Part shown: positions 1-7,346 of the stretch, piece by piece
Position numbering within the stretch: position 1 is the stretch's first letter
How the letters are laid out: the number at the start of each line of letters is the position of its first letter
NCBI GenBank assembly: GCA_023433445.1
Contig: JAEZCS010000176.1
Location: 1-42,642 of the forward strand
Source: Pseudomonadota bacterium
Lineage (GTDB): Bacteria; Pseudomonadota; Alphaproteobacteria; Sphingomonadales; Sphingomonadaceae
Direction of reading: 5' to 3'
Length of the DNA: 42,642 bases
Notes under the pieces: generated by a model
The model's input: the letters and a program-made list of their open reading frames with translations, nothing else
Told to the model about the DNA's origin: nothing
Databases searched by the model: none
Program-made: the position numbers and the translations under genes

Positions 1-348
1 AGCAACCGCCGCAGATTCGAGCAGGCGAGGACCGACCGCGTTGGGCGCGCGGCGCAGCCTGACCTCGCGGACGCCCACGCCGGCACAGCGCCAGGCCATG
101 CACAGCCGATCACCAAAATGACCGGAAACGAAATTGGCGGTGAAGTCGGAGGCGAACAACAGGTCCAGGGTCTGGGATTCTGGGCAATAGTCGCCCAGCT
201 GAGCGGCCTTCAGCCACTGGTCGAACATGCGCGGGCCAATGTCGCGGCGAAGCCCGGCACGGATGGCATCCCACGCCGATTCCAGACGCGCATCATCATG
301 CGATGCCTGAACGCTCAAAATATCCGCCACTGCCGTGAAACCCTTCAT
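1..348 (-). CDS. dnaA: Chromosomal replication initiator DnaA, N-terminal part (runs off left edge)
   Basis: Reading the minus strand from an ATG at 348 gives an open frame of 116 codons to the window edge, beginning MKGFTAVADILSV. It contains the DnaA domain I pattern (AWDAIRAGLRRDIGP, then FDQWLKAAQL, then LFASDFTANFVSGHFGDRL), the N-terminal helicase-loading and oligomerisation domain. The AAA+ and DNA-binding domains lie outside the window. DnaA binds origin DnaA boxes, melts the origin and recruits DnaB. The neighbour rpsT on the same strand is a usual alphaproteobacterial arrangement. The ATG chosen is the first in frame before the conserved block. A long leader upstream (349 to about 603) may carry regulation. 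Confidence 0.93.
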   Translation of the reverse strand, partial: MKGFTAVADILSVQASHDDARLESAWDAIRAGLRRDIGPRMFDQWLKAAQLGDYCPESQTLDLLFASDFTANFVSGHFGDRLCMAWRCAGVGVREVRLRRAPNAVGPRLLESAAVA

Positions 349-587
349 AAACAGTCGACCCCCATCAACTGTGACCCTGCGAAGCAAGGACCATCGGACG
401 CAAAGATCCTTTTGGAAAAGCAGCACTTTCCCAACAAAATCACGTCGAACAAACCTAATGACGATCGCCGGACATCGATTCGAGTGGCGACCAGAGAGTT
501 GAAAATAGACAGGCAATCTTCGCCTGATCAAGGGCAAGGCCATTCAAAAATGTGAAATAAACACGTTGACTCGGAAAACCGGGGGAA

Positions 588-615
588 ACGGAAAAAATTC
601 CGTTATTTCATTATA
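588..615 (-). promoter_or_regulatory. Candidate dnaA promoter -10 box with adjacent dyad
   Basis: On the minus strand, positions 615 to 610 read TATAAT, a perfect sigma-70 -10 hexamer in an AT-rich context. No good -35 hexamer is visible at 16-18 bases. About six bases downstream, where transcription would start, lies the perfect dyad ACGGAA-aaaa-TTCCGT (588-603). The arrangement suggests a promoter with an operator over its start site, directed towards dnaA. This is inference from sequence only. Confidence 0.4.
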
Positions 616-720
616 TTTCAATTACTTAGAAGATTAGCGGAGTCGCGCCGTTTGGCTCGAATCGTTGGGGAATCGCGGGAATCCGCGGGACTCCGTTACG
701 GCAACGTGACGGAAATATGA

Positions 721-751
721 AAAAACCCGCCCCAGAGCGGGACGGGTTTTT
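721..751 (-). terminator. Rho-independent terminator of rpsT
   Basis: Two 13-base arms, 721-733 and 739-751, form a hairpin with a five-base loop. The single non-Watson-Crick position is C/A on the + strand but a G-U wobble in the minus-strand transcript, and the minus-strand copy ends in a run of U. It lies 31 bases past the rpsT stop, so it fits as the rpsT terminator. Confidence 0.8.
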
Positions 752-781
752 CAAATTGTTTGACGATCGAGTGGTAGCGGC

Positions 782-1045
782 TCAGGCGAGCGCGCTGACC
801 CGCTTCGTCAGACGGCCGAACTTGCGAGCCGCAGTATTCTTGTGCACCACGCCGCGGGCAACGCCACGGGCCAGTTCAGGCTGGACGGACTGAAGCGCCG
901 TGGCCGCAGCCGCCTTATCGCCAGCGGCGAGAGCGGATTCGACCTTCTTCACCAGGGTGCGGATCCGGCTGATGCGGGCGCCGTTGATTTCGGCACGGCG
1001 TGCGTTGCGGCGGATGCGCTTCTTGGCTTGCGGCGTATTGGCCAT
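782..1045 (-). CDS. rpsT: 30S ribosomal protein S20
   Basis: The 87-residue basic protein starts MANTPQAKKRIRRNARR and has the S20 pattern of long basic helices (INGARISRIRTLVKKVESAL, then GVVHKNTAARKFGRLTKRV near the C-terminus). Length is normal for S20, which binds 16S rRNA early in 30S assembly. A GAGGAC purine stretch precedes the ATG. mutM lies just upstream on the same strand and dnaA downstream, separated by a strong terminator. Confidence 0.97.
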   Translation of the reverse strand: MANTPQAKKRIRRNARRAEINGARISRIRTLVKKVESALAAGDKAAAATALQSVQPELARGVARGVVHKNTAARKFGRLTKRVSALA

Positions 1046-1162
1046 TTAAAGTCCTCAGTCTCGTCAAATCGCGTAAATAGGGCTCGTCGGAATCGCCAAC
1101 CAGCCCCGTGAAGGTGCGCCCCTTACAGGGGATAAGCCGAAGCGTCAACGGGAAGACATGGG

Positions 1163-1975
1163 CTATTTCTGGCATTTGGGGCAGTAGAAGGTCGATCGGC
1201 CACCATCCACGCGGCGCCGGATCACCCCGCCACAGGCGCAGCTTTGCCCTTCCCGACCGTACACGCGCCACTGCTTGGAAAAATAGCCAAGCTCCCCATC
1301 GGGTCGGGCGTAATCGCGTAAAGTCGAGCCTCCCGCCGCGATCGCGGCTGCCAGCACGTCCCGAATCGCGTCGGCCAGCAGGCCAAGCCGCGCCCGGCTG
1401 ATCCGCCCGGCTTCCCGCGTAGGCGAAATACCAGCCATGTTGAGCGCCTCGCACACATAGATGTTGCCAAGACCGGCGACGATTCGCTGGTCCAGCAACG
1501 CCGCCTTGATCGACGTCGCCTTCCCTTTCAGTGCCTGCACCAGATAGTTTGCGGAGAATTCGGGACCGAGCGGCTCCGGCCCCATTCGGGTGAAAGGTCC
1601 ATAGGTCGGCGAGCCGTCGGTCCGCACCAGATCGAGCGATCCGAAACGCCGCGGATCATTGAGGGATAGCAGGTGCCCGTTGCCGGTCTCGATCAGAAGA
1701 TGGTCATGCGCACCAACCTCGGTCGGGTCGATTCGCCACCGCCCCGACATGCCAAGGTGGAAGATCAGCGTGTCGCCGCGATCCGTATCGATCAGCCCAT
1801 ATTTCGCGCGGCGCGACAATGAGGTGACCCTCGCTCCGGTCAGCCTCTGCCGCAGGTCGACGGGGATCGGGAAACGCAGATCGGCCCGGCGTGGCTCGAC
1901 GCGCGTGAGAACCGCGCCTTCCAGGACCGAGCGAAGTCCCGCGACCGTGGTTTCAACTTCTGGCAGTTCAGGCAT
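1163..1975 (-). CDS. mutM: Formamidopyrimidine-DNA glycosylase
   Basis: The 270-residue protein begins MPELPEVETTVAGL. The Pro and Glu after the initiator Met form the catalytic N-terminus of the Fpg family, which excises 8-oxoguanine and nicks the abasic site by beta,delta-elimination. The conserved Lys (SRRAKYGLI, about residue 58), the helix-two-turn-helix region (LLDQRIVAGLGNIYVCEAL) and a C-terminal zinc finger (C-A-C then CPKC, with the family Arg in GGRSTFYC) are all present. The first zinc-ligand pair is spaced C-x-C rather than the commoner C-x2-C. It is divergent from ubiE across a 106-base gap that should hold both promoters. Confidence 0.96.
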   Translation of the reverse strand: MPELPEVETTVAGLRSVLEGAVLTRVEPRRADLRFPIPVDLRQRLTGARVTSLSRRAKYGLIDTDRGDTLIFHLGMSGRWRIDPTEVGAHDHLLIETGNGHLLSLNDPRRFGSLDLVRTDGSPTYGPFTRMGPEPLGPEFSANYLVQALKGKATSIKAALLDQRIVAGLGNIYVCEALNMAGISPTREAGRISRARLGLLADAIRDVLAAAIAAGGSTLRDYARPDGELGYFSKQWRVYGREGQSCACGGVIRRRVDGGRSTFYCPKCQK

Positions 1976-2081
1976 TCAGACCGTTCCGGGAGCTGGTGTA
2001 GAGGCAGTGACAAATCACTGAACATTTTCGCCGATCTGGGGAGTTTCCACCGGACATGCAAATGCTCTAGGAGGCTCGCCT

Positions 2082-2813
2082 ATGAACGACACCGCTTCTT
2101 TCGGCTATCGCGACGTAGACGCCTCTGAAAAGCAGGGGATGGTTCGCGCGGTCTTTTCCAACGTCGCGTCCAAATATGACCTGATGAACGACGCCATGTC
2201 CGCAGGCGCGCATCGGCTGTGGAAGGACCAGTTTGTAGGGCGCGTAAAGCCCCGCAAGGATGAAGCGATCCTCGACATGGCGGGGGGAACCGGAGACATC
2301 GCCTTTCGCCTGGCCAAGCATGGCGCACGCGTCACCGTGTCCGACATCAACCCGGAAATGCTGGCGGTGGGCGTCGAGCGCGCGAAGAAGAAGGGCCTCG
2401 AAGGGCTGATCTGGTCCGAGCAGAATGCCGAGGAGCTGACGTTCAAGGACCGGAGCTTCGACGCCTATACGATCGCCTTTGGCATCCGCAACGTGACCCA
2501 TATCGACAAGGTGTTGCGGGAAGCCCATCGCGTCCTGAAATTCGGTGGCCGATTTTTCTGCCTCGAATTTTCGACGACGACGTGGCCGGGATTTGCCGAT
2601 GTCTATGACGTCTATTCGCATCGCCTGGTGCCCAAGCTGGGCAAGCTGCTGGCAGATGATGAGGACAGCTATCGTTATTTGATCGAATCGATTCGGCGTT
2701 TTCCACCCATGCCCGAATTTGAGCGAATGATTCGCGAGGCAGGCTTCGTGCAGACGAAGGTCGAGCCGATCCTGGGCGGATTGGTGGCGATCCATTCGGG
2801 GTGGAAGATTTAA
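2082..2813 (+). CDS. ubiE: Ubiquinone/menaquinone C-methyltransferase UbiE
   Basis: The 243-residue class I SAM methyltransferase has the UbiE signatures YDLMNDAMSAGAHRLWKD near the N-terminus, LDMAGGTGDIAFRLA as SAM-binding motif I, and FGIRNVTHIDKVLREAHRVLK_GG in the middle. It methylates C-2 of the demethoxy benzoquinol intermediate in ubiquinone synthesis. An AGGAGG motif about seven bases before the ATG fixes the start. It heads a + strand run with ubiB and coaBC, and the ubiE-ubiB pair is a standard quinone gene pair. Confidence 0.96.
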   Translation: MNDTASFGYRDVDASEKQGMVRAVFSNVASKYDLMNDAMSAGAHRLWKDQFVGRVKPRKDEAILDMAGGTGDIAFRLAKHGARVTVSDINPEMLAVGVERAKKKGLEGLIWSEQNAEELTFKDRSFDAYTIAFGIRNVTHIDKVLREAHRVLKFGGRFFCLEFSTTTWPGFADVYDVYSHRLVPKLGKLLADDEDSYRYLIESIRRFPPMPEFERMIREAGFVQTKVEPILGGLVAIHSGWKI

Positions 2814-2894
2814 TGGGCGACGCTGCAAACCCACCCCGGCCCTCGAAGACAGACACGTGCCTCCCTTCGACGTTTGCGGGAGGGGAGTGAAGTA

Positions 2895-4436
2895 GTGCCT
2901 TCCCACATCACGCATATCTGGCGGCTGCTGAAATGGGGCCGGACGCTGGCGCGGCATGGCGCGCTGCGGGGGATTGAGCGCGATCCGCTGACCCCCACGC
3001 CGGTTCGGCGGCTGGTGCGAGTGGCTCGGCTGGGCGCTCGCGTGCCCAAGCAGCCGCGCTATGCCGACGCCTTTCAGGCGATCGGGCCTGCAGCGATCAA
3101 GCTGGGGCAGACATTGGCGACGCGCCCCGACCTGGTAGGGGATGAAGCGGCGAACGATCTTTTGCGCTTGCAGGACGCGCTGCCGCCCGTGCCGTTCGCG
3201 ACGATCCGCGCGCAGATCGAACAGAGTTTCGGGCGCCCTTTGGAAAGCATCTACCGCAGCTTCGATGAAGTGCCGGTGGGTGCCGCTTCAATCGCGCAAG
3301 TGCATCGGGCGGTCACTGCGGACGGCCGCGACGTTGCCGTGAAGGTGATCCGGCCGGGCGTCACCGACCAGTTCAACCGCGATATCCAGACCTATGAATG
3401 GGCCGCTGCTCATGTCGAGATGCTGGGCGGCGAGGTCGCGCGGTTGCGTCCGCGTCTCGTCATCGCGAACCTCAAGCGCTGGACGGCGCGCGAACTCGAC
3501 CTTCGCCGCGAAGCCGCGTCCGCATCCGAACTGGCCGAAGCGATGGAGGCGATGCCGGGCTATCGCGTGCCGTCGATCGATTGGGATCGCACGACCGGCA
3601 AGGTCATGACGATGGAGTGGGTCGACGGAATAAAGATCTCCGATCGAGACGGCCTGATAGCGGCAGGCCATGACGTGAAGGATCTGGCGGCACGGCTGGT
3701 CAACGCCTTCCTGCGCCAGGCGATTTCGGAAGGTTTCTTCCACGCCGACATGCATCAGGGAAACCTGTTCGTGCGCGGCAATGGCGATATCGTGGCGATC
3801 GATTTCGGCATCATGGGGCGGATCGACCGGCGGGCCCGCATGTGGCTGGCGGAGATCCTCTATGGCCTGATTACCGGCAACTATAAGCGAGTCGCCGAAA
3901 TCCATTTCGAGGCGCAATATGTGCCCGGCCACCATAATGTGGACGAGTTCGCGACTGCTTTGCGCGCCGTCGGCGAACCGATGCGCGGCAAGCCGGTGCG
4001 GGAGCTTTCGGTCGGGGGCATGTTGGACGGGCTGTTCGCGATCACCCGCGATTTCGACATGCAGACCCAGCCGCACCTGCTGCTGCTGCAAAAGACCATG
4101 GTGATGGTGGAAGGCGTGGCGACCGCGCTCGATCCCGACATCAACCTGTGGGAAACGAGCGGCCCCTATGTGAAGGAATGGCTGCGTGCGGAACTGGGAC
4201 CGGAGGCCAAAACTGCCGATGCGCTGATCGAGAATTGGCGGACGCTCCAGCGGCTGCCCGGCCTCGTCCGCCGGATCGAGGAAGCCTTCCCGGAAAAGGG
4301 TGGTGCGCCGCCGCCGCCGCCGCTGACTGAAGTCCGGCTGATCCGCATCGGCGGCGGGTGGCGCTATGCCGCTGTCGCGGGAATTGCCGCCATGACTGGA
4401 GCGGTCGTTACGGCCCTGCTACATCTGCAGCTATGA
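2895..4436 (+). CDS. ubiB: UbiB family atypical kinase/ATPase for ubiquinone synthesis
   Basis: The 513-residue protein has the ABC1/UbiB hallmarks: the KxGQ motif (AIKLGQTLATRPDLV), the Ala-rich nucleotide loop (VGAASIAQVHRA), the kinase-like Lys (VAVKVIRPGV), FFHADMHQGNLFV, and DFGIMGRID. The C-terminus ends in a hydrophobic segment, as expected for this membrane-associated member of the ubiquinone complex. I chose the GTG at 2895, preceded by a GGAGGGGAG ribosome site, rather than an in-frame TTG at 2874 that lies upstream of and inside that site. Its stop overlaps the coaBC ATG (ATGA). Confidence 0.95.
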   Translation: MPSHITHIWRLLKWGRTLARHGALRGIERDPLTPTPVRRLVRVARLGARVPKQPRYADAFQAIGPAAIKLGQTLATRPDLVGDEAANDLLRLQDALPPVPFATIRAQIEQSFGRPLESIYRSFDEVPVGAASIAQVHRAVTADGRDVAVKVIRPGVTDQFNRDIQTYEWAAAHVEMLGGEVARLRPRLVIANLKRWTARELDLRREAASASELAEAMEAMPGYRVPSIDWDRTTGKVMTMEWVDGIKISDRDGLIAAGHDVKDLAARLVNAFLRQAISEGFFHADMHQGNLFVRGNGDIVAIDFGIMGRIDRRARMWLAEILYGLITGNYKRVAEIHFEAQYVPGHHNVDEFATALRAVGEPMRGKPVRELSVGGMLDGLFAITRDFDMQTQPHLLLLQKTMVMVEGVATALDPDINLWETSGPYVKEWLRAELGPEAKTADALIENWRTLQRLPGLVRRIEEAFPEKGGAPPPPPLTEVRLIRIGGGWRYAAVAGIAAMTGAVVTALLHLQL

Positions 4437-5680
4437 CAGAGCGCCGCATCCTCCTGATCGTTGCCGGCGGCATCGCGGCCTACAAGTCGCTGGAGCTGGT
4501 GCGGTTGCTGAAAAAGCGCGGCATTGCTGTACGCGCGGTGCTGACGGACAGCGCCACCAATTTCGTGACCCCGCTATCCTTCGGCGTACTGACCGAGGAC
4601 CATGTCTATGGCGACATGTTCGACCTGAAGGAAGAGCGGGAGATTGGGCATATCCAGCTGAGCCGCCAGGCCGATCTGGTGGTGGTCGCGCCTGCGACGG
4701 CGAATATCCTCGCCAAGATGGCCAATGGCATTGCCGATGATCTGGCGACGACGCTGCTGCTGGCAACGGACAAGCCTGTGCTGGCCGTGCCGGCGATGAA
4801 TGTGCGCATGTGGCATCATCCCGCGACGCAGCGGAACCTGGCGCGGCTGCATGCCGATGGCGTTCACCTGATGGAGCCGGACAGCGGCGAGATGGCGTGC
4901 GGCGAGTTCGGCAAGGGACGTCTGCCGGATCCCGAAGCGATCGTTGCGGAGGTTGAGCGGTTGCTCGAGCGTCCGGCGGCAAAAGACCCGCTTGCCGGGC
5001 AGCCGGATTTTGAAGGCGCGGACCTGCCGCTCAAGGGGCGGCATATCCTGATTACCGCTGGGCCTACGCACGAGCCGATCGATCCGGTGCGCTACATCGC
5101 CAATCGCTCATCGGGGAAGCAGGGCTTCGCGATCGCAGCGGCGGCGACGCGGGCTGGCGCGCGCGTGACGCTGGTCGCGGGGCCGGTGCATCTGCCGACG
5201 CCCGCGGGCGTGGAGCGCATCGATGTGGAAAGCGCACGGGAGATGCTGGCAGCGGTCGAGGGCGCGCTGCCCGCTGACGCAGCGATCATGGTTGCGGCAG
5301 TTGCCGATTGGCGCACGGCTGATGCTTGCGAACAGAAGCTCAAGAAGGACGGGTCGGGCCATCCTGCCCCGCTCGCGCTGGTCGAGAATCCGGATATTTT
5401 GGCAACGCTGGGGAAGCATGCGCAGCGCCCTGCCCTGCTCATCGGGTTCGCCGCGGAGACCGAGAAGGTCGCGGAACATGCGCAGGCCAAGCTGGCGCGC
5501 AAGGGCGCGGACTGGATCATCGCCAATGACGTGTCAGGCGACGTCATGGGCGGCGACAGCAACAGCGTACATATCGTGACGGCGGACGGCGTCGAGAGTT
5601 GGGAACATCTGCCCAAGGATGCCGTTGCCACCCGCATCATTGAAAAGGTCGCCCATGCCCTCTCCCCTCTCCCCCATTGA
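4433..5680 (+). CDS. coaBC: Bifunctional phosphopantothenoylcysteine decarboxylase / phosphopantothenate-cysteine ligase
   Basis: The 415-residue protein starts MTERRILLIVAGGIAAYKSLE. The N-terminal flavoprotein (CoaC) domain shows the PAMNVRMWHHP motif and the substrate-clamp Cys in MACGEFGKGRLPD. The C-terminal ligase (CoaB) domain shows GPTHEPIDPVRYIANRSSGKQG and the CEQKLKK lysine motif. Together they make 4'-phosphopantetheine, the prosthetic group of CoA and of carrier proteins such as the ACP at 25981. The ATG overlaps the ubiB stop by four bases, which argues for translational coupling. Upstream in-frame starts lie inside ubiB. Confidence 0.96.
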   Translation: MTERRILLIVAGGIAAYKSLELVRLLKKRGIAVRAVLTDSATNFVTPLSFGVLTEDHVYGDMFDLKEEREIGHIQLSRQADLVVVAPATANILAKMANGIADDLATTLLLATDKPVLAVPAMNVRMWHHPATQRNLARLHADGVHLMEPDSGEMACGEFGKGRLPDPEAIVAEVERLLERPAAKDPLAGQPDFEGADLPLKGRHILITAGPTHEPIDPVRYIANRSSGKQGFAIAAAATRAGARVTLVAGPVHLPTPAGVERIDVESAREMLAAVEGALPADAAIMVAAVADWRTADACEQKLKKDGSGHPAPLALVENPDILATLGKHAQRPALLIGFAAETEKVAEHAQAKLARKGADWIIANDVSGDVMGGDSNSVHIVTADGVESWEHLPKDAVATRIIEKVAHALSPLPH

Positions 5681-6119
5681 GATCCGCCTGAAGCGCCTGC
5701 CCCACGGGCAGGGGCTGCCGGTGCCTGCCTATGCGACCGACCATGCAGCGGGCATGGATGTCGTGTCCGCCGAGGATGTGACCATCGTGCCAGGCGGGCG
5801 GCATGCGGTGGCGACTGGCTTTGCGATGGCGATACCGGATGGGTATGAGGTGCAGGTGCGGCCAAGGTCGGGCCTCGCGCTGAAGCACGGCATCAGCCTG
5901 CCCAACACACCCGGCACGATCGATGCGGACTATCGCGGCGAATTGAAGGTCATCCTCATCAACCTCGGCGCAGAGCCCTTCGTCATCGCGCGCGGTGACC
6001 GCATCGCGCAACTGGTGGCTGCGCCGGTGCAGATGGCGCGCTTTGCCGAGGTCGAGGAACTGGACGAGACGGTCAGGGGTTCGGGTGGTTTCGGATCGAC
6101 GGGAGTGAGTTCCTCATGA
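5655..6119 (+). CDS. dut: Deoxyuridine 5'-triphosphate nucleotidohydrolase (dUTPase)
   Basis: The 154-residue trimeric dUTPase has all five family motifs in order: AAGMDVVSA, RPRSGLALKHG, GTIDADYRGE with the catalytic Asp, RGDRIAQLV, and the C-terminal RGSGGFGSTG arm that closes over the substrate phosphates. It removes dUTP and supplies dUMP for thymidylate synthesis. The ATG at 5655 (MPSPLSPIEIRLKRL) overlaps the end of coaBC by 26 bases. A further upstream in-frame ATG at 5619 would deepen the overlap with no family support. The coaBC-dut pairing is common. Confidence 0.95.
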   Translation: MPSPLSPIEIRLKRLPHGQGLPVPAYATDHAAGMDVVSAEDVTIVPGGRHAVATGFAMAIPDGYEVQVRPRSGLALKHGISLPNTPGTIDADYRGELKVILINLGAEPFVIARGDRIAQLVAAPVQMARFAEVEELDETVRGSGGFGSTGVSSS

Positions 6120-6883
6120 CCTTTTCCGACGAGCAGCTGGAGCGCTATGCCCGCCACATCGTCCTCAAGGAGATTGGTGGCGCGGGTCAGGCGCGGCTGT
6201 TGTCGGCCGATGTCGCGGTGATCGGTGCGGGCGGCATCGGCAGCCCCGCGATCCTCTATCTCGCGGCGGCGGGTGTCGGCACGATCCGGGTCATCGACGA
6301 CGACCATGTCGCACTGTCCAACCTGCAGCGGCAGGTGCTGTTCGGCACCGGCGACATCGGTGCGCCCAAGGCCGAGGCCGCGATGGCGGCGGTCGCCAGG
6401 CTCAATCCCGACGTAAAGCTGATCCCCATCAACGCCCGGATCGATGCGGACAACGCCGCACTCATGCTGCGCGACGCGGATGTCGTCCTGGACGGGTGCG
6501 ACAGCTTTGCGACGCGGCTGGCAGTGGCGGACTGCGCCCAGCGATTGCGCATTCCGCTCGTGTCGGCGGCGGTCGGGCCATTCGAGGGGCAACTCGCCAC
6601 CTATCGCGGCTGGGAAGGCGATCAGCCCTGCTATCGCTGCCTGGTTGGCGATCCGCAGGACGCGCCGGAGCGCAACTGTTCGGAGACAGGCGTGATCGGC
6701 GCCCTCACCGGCATGATGGGCAGTCTGGCCGCATTGGAGGTCATCCGCGCACTCATCCCGTTTGGCACCGACATGGCGGGCAAGCTGCTGCTCGCCGACC
6801 TGCTCTCCATGCGGTTTCGCACGGTCAGCATCGCCAAGGACCCGGGCTGCAAGGCGTGCGCCGCTGAACTATGCGCGAACTGA
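6116..6883 (+). CDS. moeB: HesA/MoeB/ThiF family E1-like adenylyltransferase
   Basis: The 255-residue protein has the nucleotide-binding VIGAGGIGSPAILYLAAAGVG, the acidic and basic ATP-site residues (IDDDHVALSNLQRQVLF), a D-x-x-D-type motif (LDGCDSFATRLAVAD), the catalytic-loop Cys (ERNCSETGVIG) and zinc-binding Cys pairs (CYRC and CKAC). Such enzymes adenylate the C-terminal glycine of small sulfur carriers such as MoaD or ThiS. There is no C-terminal rhodanese domain, and no carrier gene is visible nearby, so MoeB versus ThiF specificity is open. It overlaps dut by ATGA and the DsrE-like gene by 13 bases. Confidence 0.88.
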   Translation: MTFSDEQLERYARHIVLKEIGGAGQARLLSADVAVIGAGGIGSPAILYLAAAGVGTIRVIDDDHVALSNLQRQVLFGTGDIGAPKAEAAMAAVARLNPDVKLIPINARIDADNAALMLRDADVVLDGCDSFATRLAVADCAQRLRIPLVSAAVGPFEGQLATYRGWEGDQPCYRCLVGDPQDAPERNCSETGVIGALTGMMGSLAALEVIRALIPFGTDMAGKLLLADLLSMRFRTVSIAKDPGCKACAAELCAN

Positions 6884-7236
6884 GGATAGTCGTCGCCACG
6901 GCTGATGCAGAGCGGCTGCGCGGTGCGCTGGTGCTGGCGAGTGCGCAGGCGGCGCTCGGCGGAGCGGCCAGCATCTTCCTGCAACTGGATGCGGTGGCGC
7001 TGCTGCGGCATCCAGTTGCAGCGCCGGGGGACGCGGCACATGCGGCGTCCGGGCTGCCCCCGCTCGGAACGCTGATTGACGAGGCGGCAGCGCTGGGAGT
7101 GAATATTCTCGCGTGCCAGAGCGGCCTGACGCTTGCAAACATGACCGCAGACATGCTGCCGCCGGGAGTGGAGGTAGGCGGCCCCGTCTCCTTCCTTCAG
7201 GAGACGAGCGACGAGGCCCGCCTCCTCTTCGCCTGA
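6871..7236 (+). CDS. DsrE/DsrF-like family protein
   Basis: The 121-residue protein (MRELRIVVATADAERLRGAL) has the DsrE/F-like alpha/beta pattern: a first strand, an acidic and Ala-rich helix, a second strand (ASIFLQLDAVALL), a variable middle, then LGVNILACQSGL, whose Cys sits where sulfurtransferase members carry the active cysteine. The C-terminus resembles peroxiredoxin-family DsrE-like proteins. It starts inside the MoeB/ThiF-type gene (13-base overlap), which hints that the two act together, perhaps moving sulfur onto a carrier. That role is inference; the fold assignment is moderately secure. Confidence 0.72.
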   Translation: MRELRIVVATADAERLRGALVLASAQAALGGAASIFLQLDAVALLRHPVAAPGDAAHAASGLPPLGTLIDEAAALGVNILACQSGLTLANMTADMLPPGVEVGGPVSFLQETSDEARLLFA

Positions 7237-7346
7237 GCTTCCCCAAAAGCCCTTCTATTGACAGACGAGGCCGCCCATTTAAGGGGAAAGCGCGGCTTTT
7301 TGCGCCGCTTCATTCCACTCACAGAAAGACTTGCCCCTTGTCCGCC

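Larger units (their letters stand above)
349..781. other. Intergenic region between rpsT and dnaA: terminator, promoter candidate, long leader
   Basis: These 433 bases hold no convincing gene. From right to left they contain the rpsT terminator (721-751), an AT-rich stretch (about 600-650) with a perfect TATAAT on the minus strand, a short dyad (588-603) and then roughly 240 bases of presumed dnaA 5' leader. I looked for clusters of TTATNCACA-type DnaA boxes and saw none, so I do not call an origin here. A + strand open frame across 118-555 is antisense to dnaA and has no recognisable domain. Confidence 0.6.

Noticed and set aside
118..555. A 145-codon + strand open frame over dnaA and its leader
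   Set aside because: It is antisense to the dnaA N-terminus, has no ribosome site or domain, and its composition follows the dnaA codon pattern on the other strand.
349..781. Possible replication origin between rpsT and dnaA
   Set aside because: It is AT-rich in part, but I saw no cluster of DnaA boxes.
7113..7346. Longer N-terminus of threonyl-tRNA synthetase
   Set aside because: The extension overlaps the DsrE-like gene in another frame and precedes a proper TGS-domain start at 7347.
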